Positions 21,919 through 29,707 of a stretch of 29,707 nucleotides of DNA are shown piece by piece. The notes under the pieces are model-generated. The model was given only the letters and a program-made list of their open reading frames with translations, was not told where the DNA came from and did no database searches. The stretch is from JAXMHQ01 sp046346665 (GTDB lineage: Bacteria; Verrucomicrobiota; Verrucomicrobiia; Limisphaerales; JAXMHQ01), in the NCBI GenBank assembly GCA_046346665.1, contig JAXMHQ010000046.1, positions 1 through 29,707 on the forward strand, in the 5' to 3' direction. Within the stretch, counting starts at the first letter, position 1; each line of letters opens with the position of its first letter. The position numbers were made by a program, and so were the translations under genes.

Positions 21919-24513
21919 TCAGCGGGCAGCGGACTGGGCGGTGAGAACGGAGGGGTTGGCGATGGAATAGGCGGGGGTGGTGGAGTCGGTTTTGCCGATG
22001 ATCCGGCCGTTGACCACGATGGCGGCGCGCAGGCGGGAGGCGTTTGTCAAGGGTCCGGCGTAGAGGGGCGACGCGAGGGTGGGCTCGGAGCCGTCGAGGG
22101 TGTAGCGGATTTCGGGGGCGGGCACGGGAAGACCGGCTGGAGTGGCGCCCGCGGCGAGCAGACGGGTTCCGGCTTCATCGCGCGAAAACGCCAGCGCATA
22201 GACCGGCTGCATCGCCCTTGAGCCGTCGCTTTCCACCAGGATGCTGGCGATGCCGGCTTCGCTCTGGATCGGGTTGTGGCCGATCAACCGGCCACCACCC
22301 CCGGCGGGGGTCGCGAAGAACACCGCAAGGTTGTCCGCCGTTGCCACGGTGCCGTTCGCGTCCACCACGTCGGCATGGCAGAAGAGTGCATCCTTGGAAT
22401 CGGGGGACATCGCGCGCCCGCTGAGATCGAAGCGAAGCGCGAGCGCGGACGGAGGCTGGGGCGTCCGCCGATCCTGTCGCGCGACTTCGGATCCGGCGAT
22501 GTAACCGACGGCGCGGAGTGTTCCGGGTTCGAAACGGCCGACATTAAACGTGAACGGCGGATGGCGCAGGCGGGTGGACCAGCGGTTGGTGTCAGGCCGG
22601 CGGCGTTCGATCAGGCGGTCGTTGAGATAGAGCGCCACTTCCTCGCAATTGCTGAACACCCGGACGTCGAGGGGCGAATCGGGCGTCCAGTAATTCGCGA
22701 TGAAAACCCCGGCGCCGGCGGGCCGGCCGGCGACGGCTTCGCCCGGATCCCGCTGGCTTCGGAAAAACCAATAGCCGAATTTCGGCAGCCGGAAGATGTC
22801 CATGGCTCCCGATGTTTCGAGGTCGGGCGCGTAGCCGCGGTTGTAATCGAACATGACCCAGAGTCCGTCGGCGAACGCGGTGGTGCCGAGGTCGTCGTTG
22901 TGGGCTTCCTGGAAATTGAGGGCCTGCTGGAGCAGGCGCGTTTCGCCGTCGCCGCGCAACTGCCGGCTGCTGCGCTCGGCGGGCTGGAGATCCTTCCAGC
23001 GGCCCTGGTCGAACCCGGCGTTCTGCGCGTAGTATTCCCAGTCGCCGTATTCGCTGACGAGACACGGGCGGTTGGTGATGGAATGACATCCCCCGTGCTG
23101 GCGCGCCTGGATCAGGACATCAAATCCGTCCTTCCATCCGGCGGTGTAGCACTGGTCGCCGGGGTATTCCTCGTGCGCGGCCGAGTTGGCGCGGGCGATG
23201 AACTCCCGTGGCATCGGGGTTTCGTTGAGCGAGACTTCCCAGAGCACGACGCAGGGATGGTTCCGGTCGCGCCGGACGAGCTGCCGGCATTCGCGCAATT
23301 TCAACTCGGCGAACGCAGGGTCCGAATTGTAATACTGCCAGCCCAGGATGCTGTCCATCACGACCAATCCGAGCTCGTCGCAGGCGTCCAGGAAATCGGG
23401 CGACTGCGGATAATGGGACAGCCGGATGTAATCGAATCCGGCCTGTTTGATTTTGAGGGCGTCGCGGTACTGGGCGTTGGCGGGAACGGCATTGCCGACG
23501 TAGGGGTATTCCTGGTGCCGGTTGACGCCGCGCAGGAACATTTTGCGGCCGTTGATGCGAAATCCGGCGGCATCGATTTCAATGCGCCGGATTCCGATGC
23601 GCTGGGTGTCGGTGTCGATTACCGTGGCGGGACCGGGTTCCTGGAGTTCGGTGCGGAGGCGGTAGAGGGCCGGGGAATCCGGCGACCAGAGTTGCGGGCG
23701 GCTGAGCCGGAGGGTTTGGACAAATTCGCGGTTGGTGCCGGCAGGGAGTTCGGCGGGGGGAAGCGCTTCGGAGGCGACGGGGTTGCCGTGGGAATCGAGC
23801 AGCGTGGTCCGGACGATGAATCGGCGCGGGTCGGTGCCGGAATTTTCCACGTGGGTCTGGATGCGGAGGGTGGCTTCCTGTTCCGAGACGGATGGGAACG
23901 TGACAAAGACACCGCCGCCGCCGGGCCGGTCGGCGAGGAGCGGATCGGTGACATGCAGGGGGTCTTTGATGATGAGGGAGGCGGAACGGTAGAGTCCGCC
24001 GTAAAGGTTGAAGTCCAGGTCGGCGAGAGGTTTGGGGCCGGTGACGGGGTTGTCGCGGTTGTCGAGGCGGAGGGCGACGACATTGGTCCGGCCGGGGATG
24101 GCGGCGCGGGAGATGTCGATGATGTAAGGCAGGTAGCCGCCCTGGAAATTTCCGGCGGGTTTGCCGTTGATCCAGATGCGGGTGGCGTTCATGGCGCCGT
24201 CGAATCGCAGGAGGATGGATTTGCCGCGGGTATTTTCGGGGAGGAAAAAGGAGTTGCGGTACCAACAGACGCCCTGCCATTGACGGGCCTGGCTGCCGGC
24301 GACGAGCGCCTCGATGCGGGCGGTGTGCGGGAGGGTGACGTCCTCCCAGGAGTCGTCGGCGAAATCCGGCGCACTGGCGCGGGGATCATCGGCCCGCAGG
24401 AAATGCCATGAGGAATCGAGCGGGAGCGTTTCGGATCGCGCGATTGCGGCCCAGGCGGCGAGGCACAGTGCAGGCAGGAGGATCCGCGTGATAAACAGGC
24501 GTCGGCGGATCAT
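21919..24513 (-). CDS. Secreted GH2-family beta-galactosidase
   Basis: The product is 864 residues from ATG 24513, with a signal peptide (ITRILLPALCLAAWAAIARS). Order of domains: sugar-binding jelly roll (about 30-185; DSWEDVTLPHTA, RIWINGKPAGNFQGGYLPY), an Ig-like domain to about 310, and a TIM barrel from about 315 (FRINGRKMFLRGVNRHQEYP). Acid/base Glu431 is in LWEVSLNETPMP and nucleophile Glu488 in PCLVSEYGDWEY. Two further beta domains follow (VRVFSNCEEVALYLNDRLIE, DUF4982-like, and a GH2 C5-like domain), then a chitobiase-C-like domain (EIRYTLDGSEPTLASPLYAG). It is probably exported and would remove galactose from galacto-oligosaccharides made by the GH53 enzyme encoded two genes upstream. 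Its ATG overlaps the preceding prepilin-like stop codon (ATGA). Confidence 0.9.
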   Translation of the reverse strand: MIRRRLFITRILLPALCLAAWAAIARSETLPLDSSWHFLRADDPRASAPDFADDSWEDVTLPHTARIEALVAGSQARQWQGVCWYRNSFFLPENTRGKSILLRFDGAMNATRIWINGKPAGNFQGGYLPYIIDISRAAIPGRTNVVALRLDNRDNPVTGPKPLADLDFNLYGGLYRSASLIIKDPLHVTDPLLADRPGGGGVFVTFPSVSEQEATLRIQTHVENSGTDPRRFIVRTTLLDSHGNPVASEALPPAELPAGTNREFVQTLRLSRPQLWSPDSPALYRLRTELQEPGPATVIDTDTQRIGIRRIEIDAAGFRINGRKMFLRGVNRHQEYPYVGNAVPANAQYRDALKIKQAGFDYIRLSHYPQSPDFLDACDELGLVVMDSILGWQYYNSDPAFAELKLRECRQLVRRDRNHPCVVLWEVSLNETPMPREFIARANSAAHEEYPGDQCYTAGWKDGFDVLIQARQHGGCHSITNRPCLVSEYGDWEYYAQNAGFDQGRWKDLQPAERSSRQLRGDGETRLLQQALNFQEAHNDDLGTTAFADGLWVMFDYNRGYAPDLETSGAMDIFRLPKFGYWFFRSQRDPGEAVAGRPAGAGVFIANYWTPDSPLDVRVFSNCEEVALYLNDRLIERRRPDTNRWSTRLRHPPFTFNVGRFEPGTLRAVGYIAGSEVARQDRRTPQPPSALALRFDLSGRAMSPDSKDALFCHADVVDANGTVATADNLAVFFATPAGGGGRLIGHNPIQSEAGIASILVESDGSRAMQPVYALAFSRDEAGTRLLAAGATPAGLPVPAPEIRYTLDGSEPTLASPLYAGPLTNASRLRAAIVVNGRIIGKTDSTTPAYSIANPSVLTAQSAAR

Positions 24514-25340
24514 GGATGTCCGTCGTTGATGGGGCTGCACCAGACCGGGTTTGGGGAGATGGGTTTGGCGAAGCGCCAGCGCGAACCGCCGCCGGCCTTG
24601 TCCCATGAGCCGTTGGGGCAGCCGGCGAGCGCGGCGAAATCGGCCACGGAAATGCGTCCGGCGCTGCCGTCGAAGTAACCGACGACGGCGCCTTTGCCGT
24701 GGCGTGCGGAGATGCCCTGGTCGGGGAAGTTTGCGAAATCGTTCCAGAAAAGGAGGCTTCCGTTTTCGTCCGCTTCCCATTCCTGGATGGCGTCGGGTTT
24801 GAATCGATTGATTTTGAAAGTCTGGGGCCAGTTATTGCTGCTGGTGGTGTAGCTGACGTAGCCGACGACGGCGCCGTTCCAGGTGTAGCTGGCGGTATAG
24901 ATCTGGCGCAATTTGAACTGGGATGTGACGCGGTCGGCGGGGCACAGCATGATTTTTTCGGTCTTGATGAAAGGATAGAGCTGGCCGCGTTGGAAGGAAA
25001 GGACCTGGTTGGTGTAGACGGAATCGTAGGTGGCGGGGTTGCCGCCCAGGGGGAAGTTGGCGGCGGCGGCCCAGCAATCGACTTTGCTGCCCCAGCCCGG
25101 TTGCGGGAGGCGATCGTCGTTGTCGCCGATAAAGAGCTGGCTGCCGAGGAGAATTTGGCGGTTGTTATTGAGGTCGGTGGCCATGTAGGCGCGCTGGCGG
25201 GCGCTGGCGAGGGCGGGCAGCAGGAGCGCGGCGAGAATGGCGATGATGGCGATGACCACCAGCAATTCGATGAGGGTGAAGGCGCGCGGGGCGGGGCGTG
25301 CCGGGGTGCGGGGTGAATGTTTCATGGGGAAATGTTTCAT
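24510..25340 (-). CDS. Prepilin-type N-terminal methylation protein with Hx9DG motif
   Basis: The product is 276 residues from ATG 25340; a second ATG at 25325 would shorten it by five. After a basic leader, RAFTLIELLVVIAIIAILAA is a type IV prepilin/pseudopilin cleavage and helix segment, with the conserved Glu at +5; Ala replaces the usual Gly before Phe. The globular part ends with RHGKGAVVGYFDG, the Hx9DG motif seen in the large pseudopilin-like families of Planctomycetes and Verrucomicrobia. Such proteins are processed by a prepilin peptidase and held in the inner membrane or a pilus-like structure; the specific role is not known. It overlaps GH53 upstream and GH2 downstream by four bases each, so it is embedded in the galactan operon. 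Confidence 0.88.
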   Translation of the reverse strand: MKHFPMKHSPRTPARPAPRAFTLIELLVVIAIIAILAALLLPALASARQRAYMATDLNNNRQILLGSQLFIGDNDDRLPQPGWGSKVDCWAAAANFPLGGNPATYDSVYTNQVLSFQRGQLYPFIKTEKIMLCPADRVTSQFKLRQIYTASYTWNGAVVGYVSYTTSSNNWPQTFKINRFKPDAIQEWEADENGSLLFWNDFANFPDQGISARHGKGAVVGYFDGSAGRISVADFAALAGCPNGSWDKAGGGSRWRFAKPISPNPVWCSPINDGHP

Positions 25341-26518
25341 TGGACGGGGGCCTCGACTTTCGCGCCGGGGATGGTGGCGCTGAGCACCAGCGGGGTGACG
25401 AGTTGTCCGAGGGAATCGACGACAGGCAGGACATTGCCGGAGGAATCGAAGAAGGAGCGGGTGCCGAACCCGGCCTGGTTGGCGTTGGGGAGCTGGTATT
25501 CCGAGCCCCACCAGATGATTCCGGCGCCGAGGTGATTGGGCACGGATTTCAGGATGCCGGCGAGCGTGCCGACGAACTGGACCTGGCCGTTGGTGCCGGC
25601 GGCGATGCCGACGAGGTTGGTGGAGTAGATCCAGGGAAAATCGGTTTCCGCGACGACGACGGGTTTGGCGTAACGGACGGCGGCGTTGCTGAGGCAGGTC
25701 ACGAGGTTCGTGAGCGGTCCGTGCCAGAACGGGTAATAGCTTTCGCCGATGAGATCGTATGAAACATGCTCGTTCTTCAGGTTATCGAAGAACCACCGGG
25801 TGGCTTCCCAGTCGCCGCCGCGGTCTATGTGAATCATGATTTTCGGCATGTGCGATCCCGCGGCGTCGCGGATGCCCTGGATGGCGGAGTTGAGGAGCCC
25901 GGCGAATTTGGGCCATTGCACGGCGGCGTTCGTTCCGGGCACCTGTCCGTCGGGCCACAGCATGCCGCCGGTGATTTCGTTCCCCACCTGCACGTAATCC
26001 GGCATGGCGCCGGCCGCATTAAAAGTGAAGATGCAATTGCTGCTATAGGAACGGACTTGTTGAACCAGCTCCGGGAACGTCAGCGTCGACCAGGCGGCGG
26101 GTTTGGATTGATGGGACGGATCGGCCCAGGTATCGGAGTAATGAAAATCGAGAAGGAATTTCAAACCCGCCTGTTTGACGCGGACGGCGAGCGGGACGGT
26201 GTAGTCGAGGTTGTTGATGCAATTGTACGGGTCGGCCTTGGCCTGCTGCGGGGAGCTGGTGAAGAGTCGGAGCCGGACGCAGCCGAGTCCGTGGTTGCGG
26301 ACGATGACGAGGGCGTCCTGGACGCGGCCGTTGTCGGCGTAGACGACGCCCTGGGATTCCATGTAGGCGAGGTGCGAGAAATCGGCGGCGGCGAGGAACT
26401 CGGCGCGGGCGGGGATCGCGCACAGGAGGCCGGCGGCGAGAATGGCGGCCGCCCGGCGGAAACCGCCCTCCCCCGTTTGGGAGAGGGCGGATGTGAACTG
26501 TTGTGTCGAGAGGTTCAA
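25337..26518 (-). CDS. Secreted GH53 arabinogalactan endo-beta-1,4-galactanase
   Basis: The product is 393 residues if TTG at 26518 is the start; the upstream frame is closed by a stop at 26555-26557 with no ATG or GTG between. The signal-like segment FRRAAAILAAGLLCAIPARA follows an odd Gln/Ser-rich leader encoded by a hairpin repeat. GH53 signatures are strong: AADFSHLAYMESQGVVYADNG, GCVRLRLFT, LLDFHYSDTWADPSHQSKPAAW, acid/base Glu181 in YVQVGNEITGGMLWPDG, and nucleophile Glu291 in PVVVAETDFPW, ending with GIIWWGSEY. It cleaves internal beta-1,4-galactosidic bonds in pectic galactan. It lies 36 bases after the triple-repeat surface protein and overlaps the next gene, placing it at the heart of the operon. 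Confidence is high for family, lower for the start. Confidence 0.9.
   Translation of the reverse strand: MNLSTQQFTSALSQTGEGGFRRAAAILAAGLLCAIPARAEFLAAADFSHLAYMESQGVVYADNGRVQDALVIVRNHGLGCVRLRLFTSSPQQAKADPYNCINNLDYTVPLAVRVKQAGLKFLLDFHYSDTWADPSHQSKPAAWSTLTFPELVQQVRSYSSNCIFTFNAAGAMPDYVQVGNEITGGMLWPDGQVPGTNAAVQWPKFAGLLNSAIQGIRDAAGSHMPKIMIHIDRGGDWEATRWFFDNLKNEHVSYDLIGESYYPFWHGPLTNLVTCLSNAAVRYAKPVVVAETDFPWIYSTNLVGIAAGTNGQVQFVGTLAGILKSVPNHLGAGIIWWGSEYQLPNANQAGFGTRSFFDSSGNVLPVVDSLGQLVTPLVLSATIPGAKVEAPVQ
26463..26490. repeat. Hairpin repeat inside the GH53 leader coding region
   Basis: CCGCCCTC (26463-26470) pairs with GAGGGCGG (26483-26490), with an inner CCC/GGG pairing around GTTT. It lies in the first 20 codons of the GH53 gene and encodes the SALSQTGEGGFR part of the leader. 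It looks like an interspersed hairpin repeat that has become coding. Confidence 0.7.
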
Positions 26519-26554
26519 TCGGTTGTTCGATTGAGTTCGATGTGATCGATGGGG

Positions 26555-27892
26555 CTAGGGTCCTTTCGAGCGGAAATAGGACTGGCCGCTGACGCCGAGA
26601 GTGGCGTTGTTGGATCCGAGTGTGTTCGGGACGTCAGTCCAGGCGCCGGAGAGGCTGGAGGCGGATTGCAAACGGATACGGGTGCCGGGGGTCCAGCGGA
26701 GCGTGACGAATCCGGGGCTGTTGCTGATGCTGATGGATCCGATGTCGTTGATGTTATTGAAGTAGACGGAGGGCAGGTTGCTGGCGGCGTTGGGCATGGC
26801 GAACTGGCGGTTCTGGCCGCCGTTGGGTCCGACGTTGTTGGCTTCCCAGCCTAGGGCGCCGGCGCCGGCGTCGACGACAAACTTATAATTCACGGTGGTG
26901 CCGACCATGTTGGTGACGTTGAAGGTTCCGTGGTAGAGGTCGGGATAGGTGATGTCCTGGCTGAGGGTGGAGGCGCTGGCGTCCCAGTTATTGAGCGAGA
27001 CATCGCCTGCGACGGTGACGGTGTCGAGGCCCGGGGTAAAGTTGCCGAGGGCGTCTTCGACGGTCATGTCCACGGTGAACGTGACGGGTTTGACGATGAG
27101 GCTGTTGGCGTTGGTGACGTTGTTGAAGTAAACGACGCCGAGGTTGGTGGCGGTGGTGGTGAGGACGAAGCCGCGGTTGCGGGCGCCGCCGTCGCCCACG
27201 CCGTCGTTTTCCCAGGTGGTGCTGCCGACGAAGGGCACGAACAGGAACTTGTAATTGTTCGTGGAGCCGACGGTGTTGGTGATCATGAGGGTCGTGCTCC
27301 AGACATTCGCGCCGTTGTTGGTCAGCGTGGGCGCGGAGTTGGCGTCCCAGTTGAAGTCACCCGCGACGAGGACGAGGTCGGTGTCCGGATTGAAATTGCC
27401 GAGGGTGGTTTGGACGGACATGTTGACGGCGAAGGTGACGGGCGTCGCGGTCACGTTGCCGGCGCTGCTGACATCGTTCCAATACACGGTGGACAGCACG
27501 AGGTCCGTGGCGGGCACCTGGAAGTAGCGGTTGCCGACGCTGCTTTCCCAGTGGAGATTGCCGAACGCGCCGCCGGGGTTGATGACGAACTGGTGGTTTT
27601 CCCACGCGCCCACGGCGTTCACGATGCTGAAGGTGTTGGTGTAGATGCTGGGATTGCTGCTGGCGTGCAGGATGTAATTGGTCGAACCGTCGGTGAGACT
27701 CGATTGCCAGCCCGGGCTCGAGAAATCGCCGCTGATGAACACCGTGTCGGTCAGCGGATTGAAATTGCCGAGCGCGATTTGCACGGACATATCCACCTGG
27801 TAAGTGACATGGATGGCCGAGGCTGCGAAGCCCGTCGCAGCGAGGAGGATTGCCCCCAGTCTGCAGGCATGTGTGGTTGTCTTCATAAACAT
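26555..27892 (-). CDS. Secreted protein with three tandem beta-sandwich (glycan-binding-like) repeats
   Basis: The product is 445 residues from ATG 27892, or 443 from ATG 27886. The signal peptide is THACRLGAILLAATGFAASA. Three repeats at about residues 27-143, 149-263 and 268-382 share the pattern VDMSVQxxLGNFNPxTDxVxVxGDF..W, an NYKF-like strand, WE, a NR.F turn and VYFNN. These resemble starch/glycogen-binding or SusE-like beta sandwiches, so glycan binding is the best guess. The last 60 residues (GFVTLRWTPGTRIRLQSASS, WTDVP) are a C-terminal domain frequent in Verrucomicrobia surface proteins. Being directly upstream of GH53 in the same operon, it may hold galactan at the cell surface. 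No enzyme motif is seen. Confidence 0.82.
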   Translation of the reverse strand: MFMKTTTHACRLGAILLAATGFAASAIHVTYQVDMSVQIALGNFNPLTDTVFISGDFSSPGWQSSLTDGSTNYILHASSNPSIYTNTFSIVNAVGAWENHQFVINPGGAFGNLHWESSVGNRYFQVPATDLVLSTVYWNDVSSAGNVTATPVTFAVNMSVQTTLGNFNPDTDLVLVAGDFNWDANSAPTLTNNGANVWSTTLMITNTVGSTNNYKFLFVPFVGSTTWENDGVGDGGARNRGFVLTTTATNLGVVYFNNVTNANSLIVKPVTFTVDMTVEDALGNFTPGLDTVTVAGDVSLNNWDASASTLSQDITYPDLYHGTFNVTNMVGTTVNYKFVVDAGAGALGWEANNVGPNGGQNRQFAMPNAASNLPSVYFNNINDIGSISISNSPGFVTLRWTPGTRIRLQSASSLSGAWTDVPNTLGSNNATLGVSGQSYFRSKGP

Positions 27893-28007
27893 GTGTCTAA
27901 GGCGGCGTGATTTTTCTGGGTTGGTTTCGATCTGGTATCTTCCATTCTGCCAGAAATCGGGAAGCTGGCTAGCCTCACAAATGTGTGGTTCCGGATCCCA
28001 TCCAGGG

Positions 28008-28127
28008 GGGGATGGCGTTCCCGCCGTCCCCATCTGAGCTGTCCCCAAGGCAGGTGCCGGGTTACAGGAAGTTTGGGCCGGCGAGGACGCCGGCCCTCCC
28101 ATTCGGGGCTCGACGGAGTCTCGCCCC
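28008..28127. repeat. Three different hairpin repeats side by side
   Basis: Hairpin one is 28008-28031 (GGGGATGGCG, loop TTCC, CGCCGTCCCC, one G-T pair). Hairpin two is 28075-28096 (GGGCCGGCG, loop AGGA, CGCCGGCCC, perfect). Hairpin three is 28105-28127 (GGGGCTCGAC, loop GGA, GTCTCGCCCC, imperfect). They fill the gap between the prepilin-like gene and the triple-repeat gene. The remaining part, 27893-28007, should hold any internal promoter, but I see no convincing one. Confidence 0.75.
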
Positions 28128-28134
28128 ACCAGGA

Positions 28135-28968
28135 TTAGTAAAAGGCTGAATCCACGCCGGAATACTGCCATTCGATCTTTGCCCGGTTGCGGGTTTCGAC
28201 GTGGCCGTCGGCGTAGGCGGCGTTGACGTTCTGGACTTTGTTGCCGATGGAATGGCCGGCGCTCATGGCGTCCGTATTTGTCTGGACGCCGGCGGCGACG
28301 CAGTAGTCCGAGATGATGGGCTGGAGGCCGGCCACCCGGTCTTCGAGTCGTCGCGGCCAGCCGTTGGTGTCCCGGGCAAGAGTGCCGGCGAGTGTGCCGG
28401 AGGGAAACTGGAGGCCTTTGTCGGTGCCGATCGGCCGCGGCACCCACCAGGCATGATAGATGACGGCGAATGGCGATCCGCCGACGTATCGAAATCGGAA
28501 ATACACGTTCAAGTCGTCGGTACTGACGAGGTTCCGGTTGTATTTTTTGAGGAACCAGGTGTTCGCCTCGTCGAACTCGGCCGGCCGCACCGGGCAGAAC
28601 CACATCGGGACGGTCAATCCGAACGGTGCGAGGCCGGGGACCATGTTGAGCGACACGTCCCAGGGATTATGCCCGGTGTTGGGGATGGTGTAGGACGGGA
28701 GGCGTCCGAGTTTGTCCTCGCCGGCGTACATGGTGGCGACGACGCCCCACTGGCGGTAGTTGGAGGTGCAATTGATCACGCGCGCCCGGAACTTGGCGCG
28801 CGACAGGGCGGGCAGCAGCAGCGCCGCGAGGATGGCGATGATGGCGATGACCACGAGCAGCTCGATGAGCGTGAATGCGCGGCGGCGAAACGCCCCCGAG
28901 AGGCGCGTCGCAAAAAAAACAGCGCTGCGCGCGGAGCGCGCGGCGCTGGATGGATCAACCCGGATCAC
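28135..28968 (-). CDS. Prepilin-type N-terminal methylation protein
   Basis: The product is 277 residues from GTG 28968; there is no in-frame ATG before the pilin segment. A basic, Ser/Ala/Arg-rich leader is followed by RRAFTLIELLVVIAIIAILA, nearly identical to the other prepilin-like protein in this operon, including Ala before the cleavage Phe. Near the C-terminus, GHSIGNKVQNVNAAYADGHVE is the His...DG motif typical of these pseudopilin-like families. The middle shows a CTSNYRQWGVVATMY segment also typical of them. It is probably matured by prepilin peptidase and anchored in the envelope; no function is known. It starts 12 bases after the PEP-CTERM gene stop, so the two are likely co-transcribed. 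No ribosome site is evident. Confidence 0.85.
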   Translation of the reverse strand: MIRVDPSSAARSARSAVFFATRLSGAFRRRAFTLIELLVVIAIIAILAALLLPALSRAKFRARVINCTSNYRQWGVVATMYAGEDKLGRLPSYTIPNTGHNPWDVSLNMVPGLAPFGLTVPMWFCPVRPAEFDEANTWFLKKYNRNLVSTDDLNVYFRFRYVGGSPFAVIYHAWWVPRPIGTDKGLQFPSGTLAGTLARDTNGWPRRLEDRVAGLQPIISDYCVAAGVQTNTDAMSAGHSIGNKVQNVNAAYADGHVETRNRAKIEWQYSGVDSAFY

Positions 28969-28980
28969 AGTAAACTCAAA

Positions 28981-29664
28981 TCAACCCCGGCAGTTCCGGC
29001 GGCGGAGGATTCCGGCGACGGCGCCCAGGCCGAGCAGGCTCAGCGCGCCCGGTTCCGGCACAACCGCAACTTCGTAGGACAGCCATTTGGAGCCGGTGTC
29101 GAACGGCGTGGAATTCCACGAGCGCGCCGTGGTGTCGGACAGCGCATCCAAAACGATATCGCTGCCGGTATCGGAAGTCCACACGTCGAATTTGAAGCTG
29201 TTGCCGGCGGTGAGATTGAGGTCGGACAGCGCGACGGTGAGTGTGAGCGACGAGCTGTCTTCCGACGTGGCGGGTCCGCTGATCCAGTTCCAGGCGGAGC
29301 CGGTCCAGGCGTAGAGCGATGAGCCGGTGCCCCAGCTTCCGACCCAGAAATCCATGCCTCCCTGGCTCATTTGGATGTCTTTGCCCCAGCCGCCGGTGCT
29401 GTTCATGTTGCCGCCGGCGCCGCCGAAGAGGTTTTCGGAGATGCCGACGTGGTAATTGTACCAGCTTGCGGCGGTGGGATCGCCGGCGAAATTGACGGTG
29501 AATGTGAGGGTGGTTGCGTCGTTGTTCACGTTAACGGACGTGATATCCAACGCACCGATCCCGCCGGTGAAATCGCCGACTGCATCGCCGTAGGACGCGG
29601 CGCGGGCGGACGTGCTGAGAAACGCCATGGCCGCGCAGAGTGTGATTGTGTTGAGGGTTTTCAT
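28981..29664 (-). CDS. PEP-CTERM sorting-domain secreted protein
   Basis: The product is 227 residues from ATG 29664, with signal peptide MKTLNTITLCAAMAFLSTSARA. The C-terminus VVPEPGALSLLGLGAVAGILRRRNCRG is a complete PEP-CTERM anchor: the VPEP motif, a hydrophobic helix and a basic tail, recognised by exosortase in systems that also make exopolysaccharide. The body is Thr/Ser/Trp-rich and beta-like (DITSVNVNNDATTLTFTVNF, NSFKFDVWTSDTGSDIVLDA), resembling surface beta-sandwich domains; no enzymatic motif is visible. It is the first minus-strand gene inside the right edge, so it may open the galactan operon or be preceded by more genes. Only 43 bases lie upstream, too few to judge a promoter. 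Confidence 0.9.
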   Translation of the reverse strand: MKTLNTITLCAAMAFLSTSARAASYGDAVGDFTGGIGALDITSVNVNNDATTLTFTVNFAGDPTAASWYNYHVGISENLFGGAGGNMNSTGGWGKDIQMSQGGMDFWVGSWGTGSSLYAWTGSAWNWISGPATSEDSSSLTLTVALSDLNLTAGNSFKFDVWTSDTGSDIVLDALSDTTARSWNSTPFDTGSKWLSYEVAVVPEPGALSLLGLGAVAGILRRRNCRG

Positions 29665-29707
29665 GGCGCAGAGAATACAGTGCCGATGAATTCCCAACCA
29701 GCCTCAC

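Noticed and set aside
22276..24411. 711-codon plus-strand frame opposite the GH2 gene
   Set aside because: The GH2 frame on the minus strand carries all catalytic motifs; the opposite frame shows none.

Overview
This window most likely comes from a GC-rich Verrucomicrobiota chromosome (Limisphaerales/Pedosphaera-like), possibly a metagenome-assembled genome. The evidence is a PEP-CTERM secreted protein, two prepilin-type proteins starting AFTLIELLVVIAIIAILAAL with an Hx9DG or ADGHVE tail, a verrucomicrobial C-terminal beta domain (TLRWTPG..LQSASSL..WTDVP), several secreted glycoside hydrolases and very many short hairpin repeats between genes. The lineage call is inferred from protein style; no rRNA gene is present.

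Layout. (1) 1-3162, minus strand: a coupled operon of outer-membrane porin, amicyanin-like cupredoxin and a membrane sensor with a HAMP domain that runs off the left edge. (2) 3457-8743, plus strand: a 1499-residue periplasmic-sensing histidine kinase with seven PAS domains, then its NarL/LuxR-type response regulator. (3) 9036-14497, plus strand: a LOG-family hydrolase, an M16 peptidase, an unrecognised protein, and pabB and pabC for the p-aminobenzoate branch of folate synthesis. (4) 14635-15795, minus strand: a secreted GH5 glycanase. (5) 16196-21631, plus strand: rpmI-rplT with a visible promoter and terminator, then pheS, a ROK kinase and pheT; pheT carries a one-base frameshift. (6) 21632-21918: a gene-free gap between convergent genes, packed with perfect palindromes. 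(7) 21919-29664, minus strand: a tightly packed operon of PEP-CTERM protein, prepilin-like protein, triple-repeat surface protein, GH53 endo-galactanase, second prepilin-like protein and GH2 beta-galactosidase. This reads as a system for breaking down beta-1,4-galactan (pectic arabinogalactan type I), with GH53 cutting the chain and GH2 releasing galactose.

Two non-coding signals stand out. First, the 21632-21918 gap holds TGTTGCACGTGCAACA, a match to the ParB-binding parS consensus TGTTnCACGTGnAACA. It also holds two copies of a related 16-bp palindrome, TGTCGTACGTACGACA. At the same place the plus strand changes from C-rich (whatever the gene direction) to G-rich, the polarity expected at a replication origin. 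Together these suggest an origin-proximal centromere region, although no DnaA boxes or dnaA gene were recognised.

Second, at least four intergenic spaces hold large inverted repeats whose arms are tandem arrays of 6-, 7- or 8-base units. The unit sequence differs between sites, but unit length is kept and both arms match at each site. The 8744-8999 element nests arrays of period 7, 6 and 8 concentrically. Other gaps hold conventional hairpin repeats of several families.
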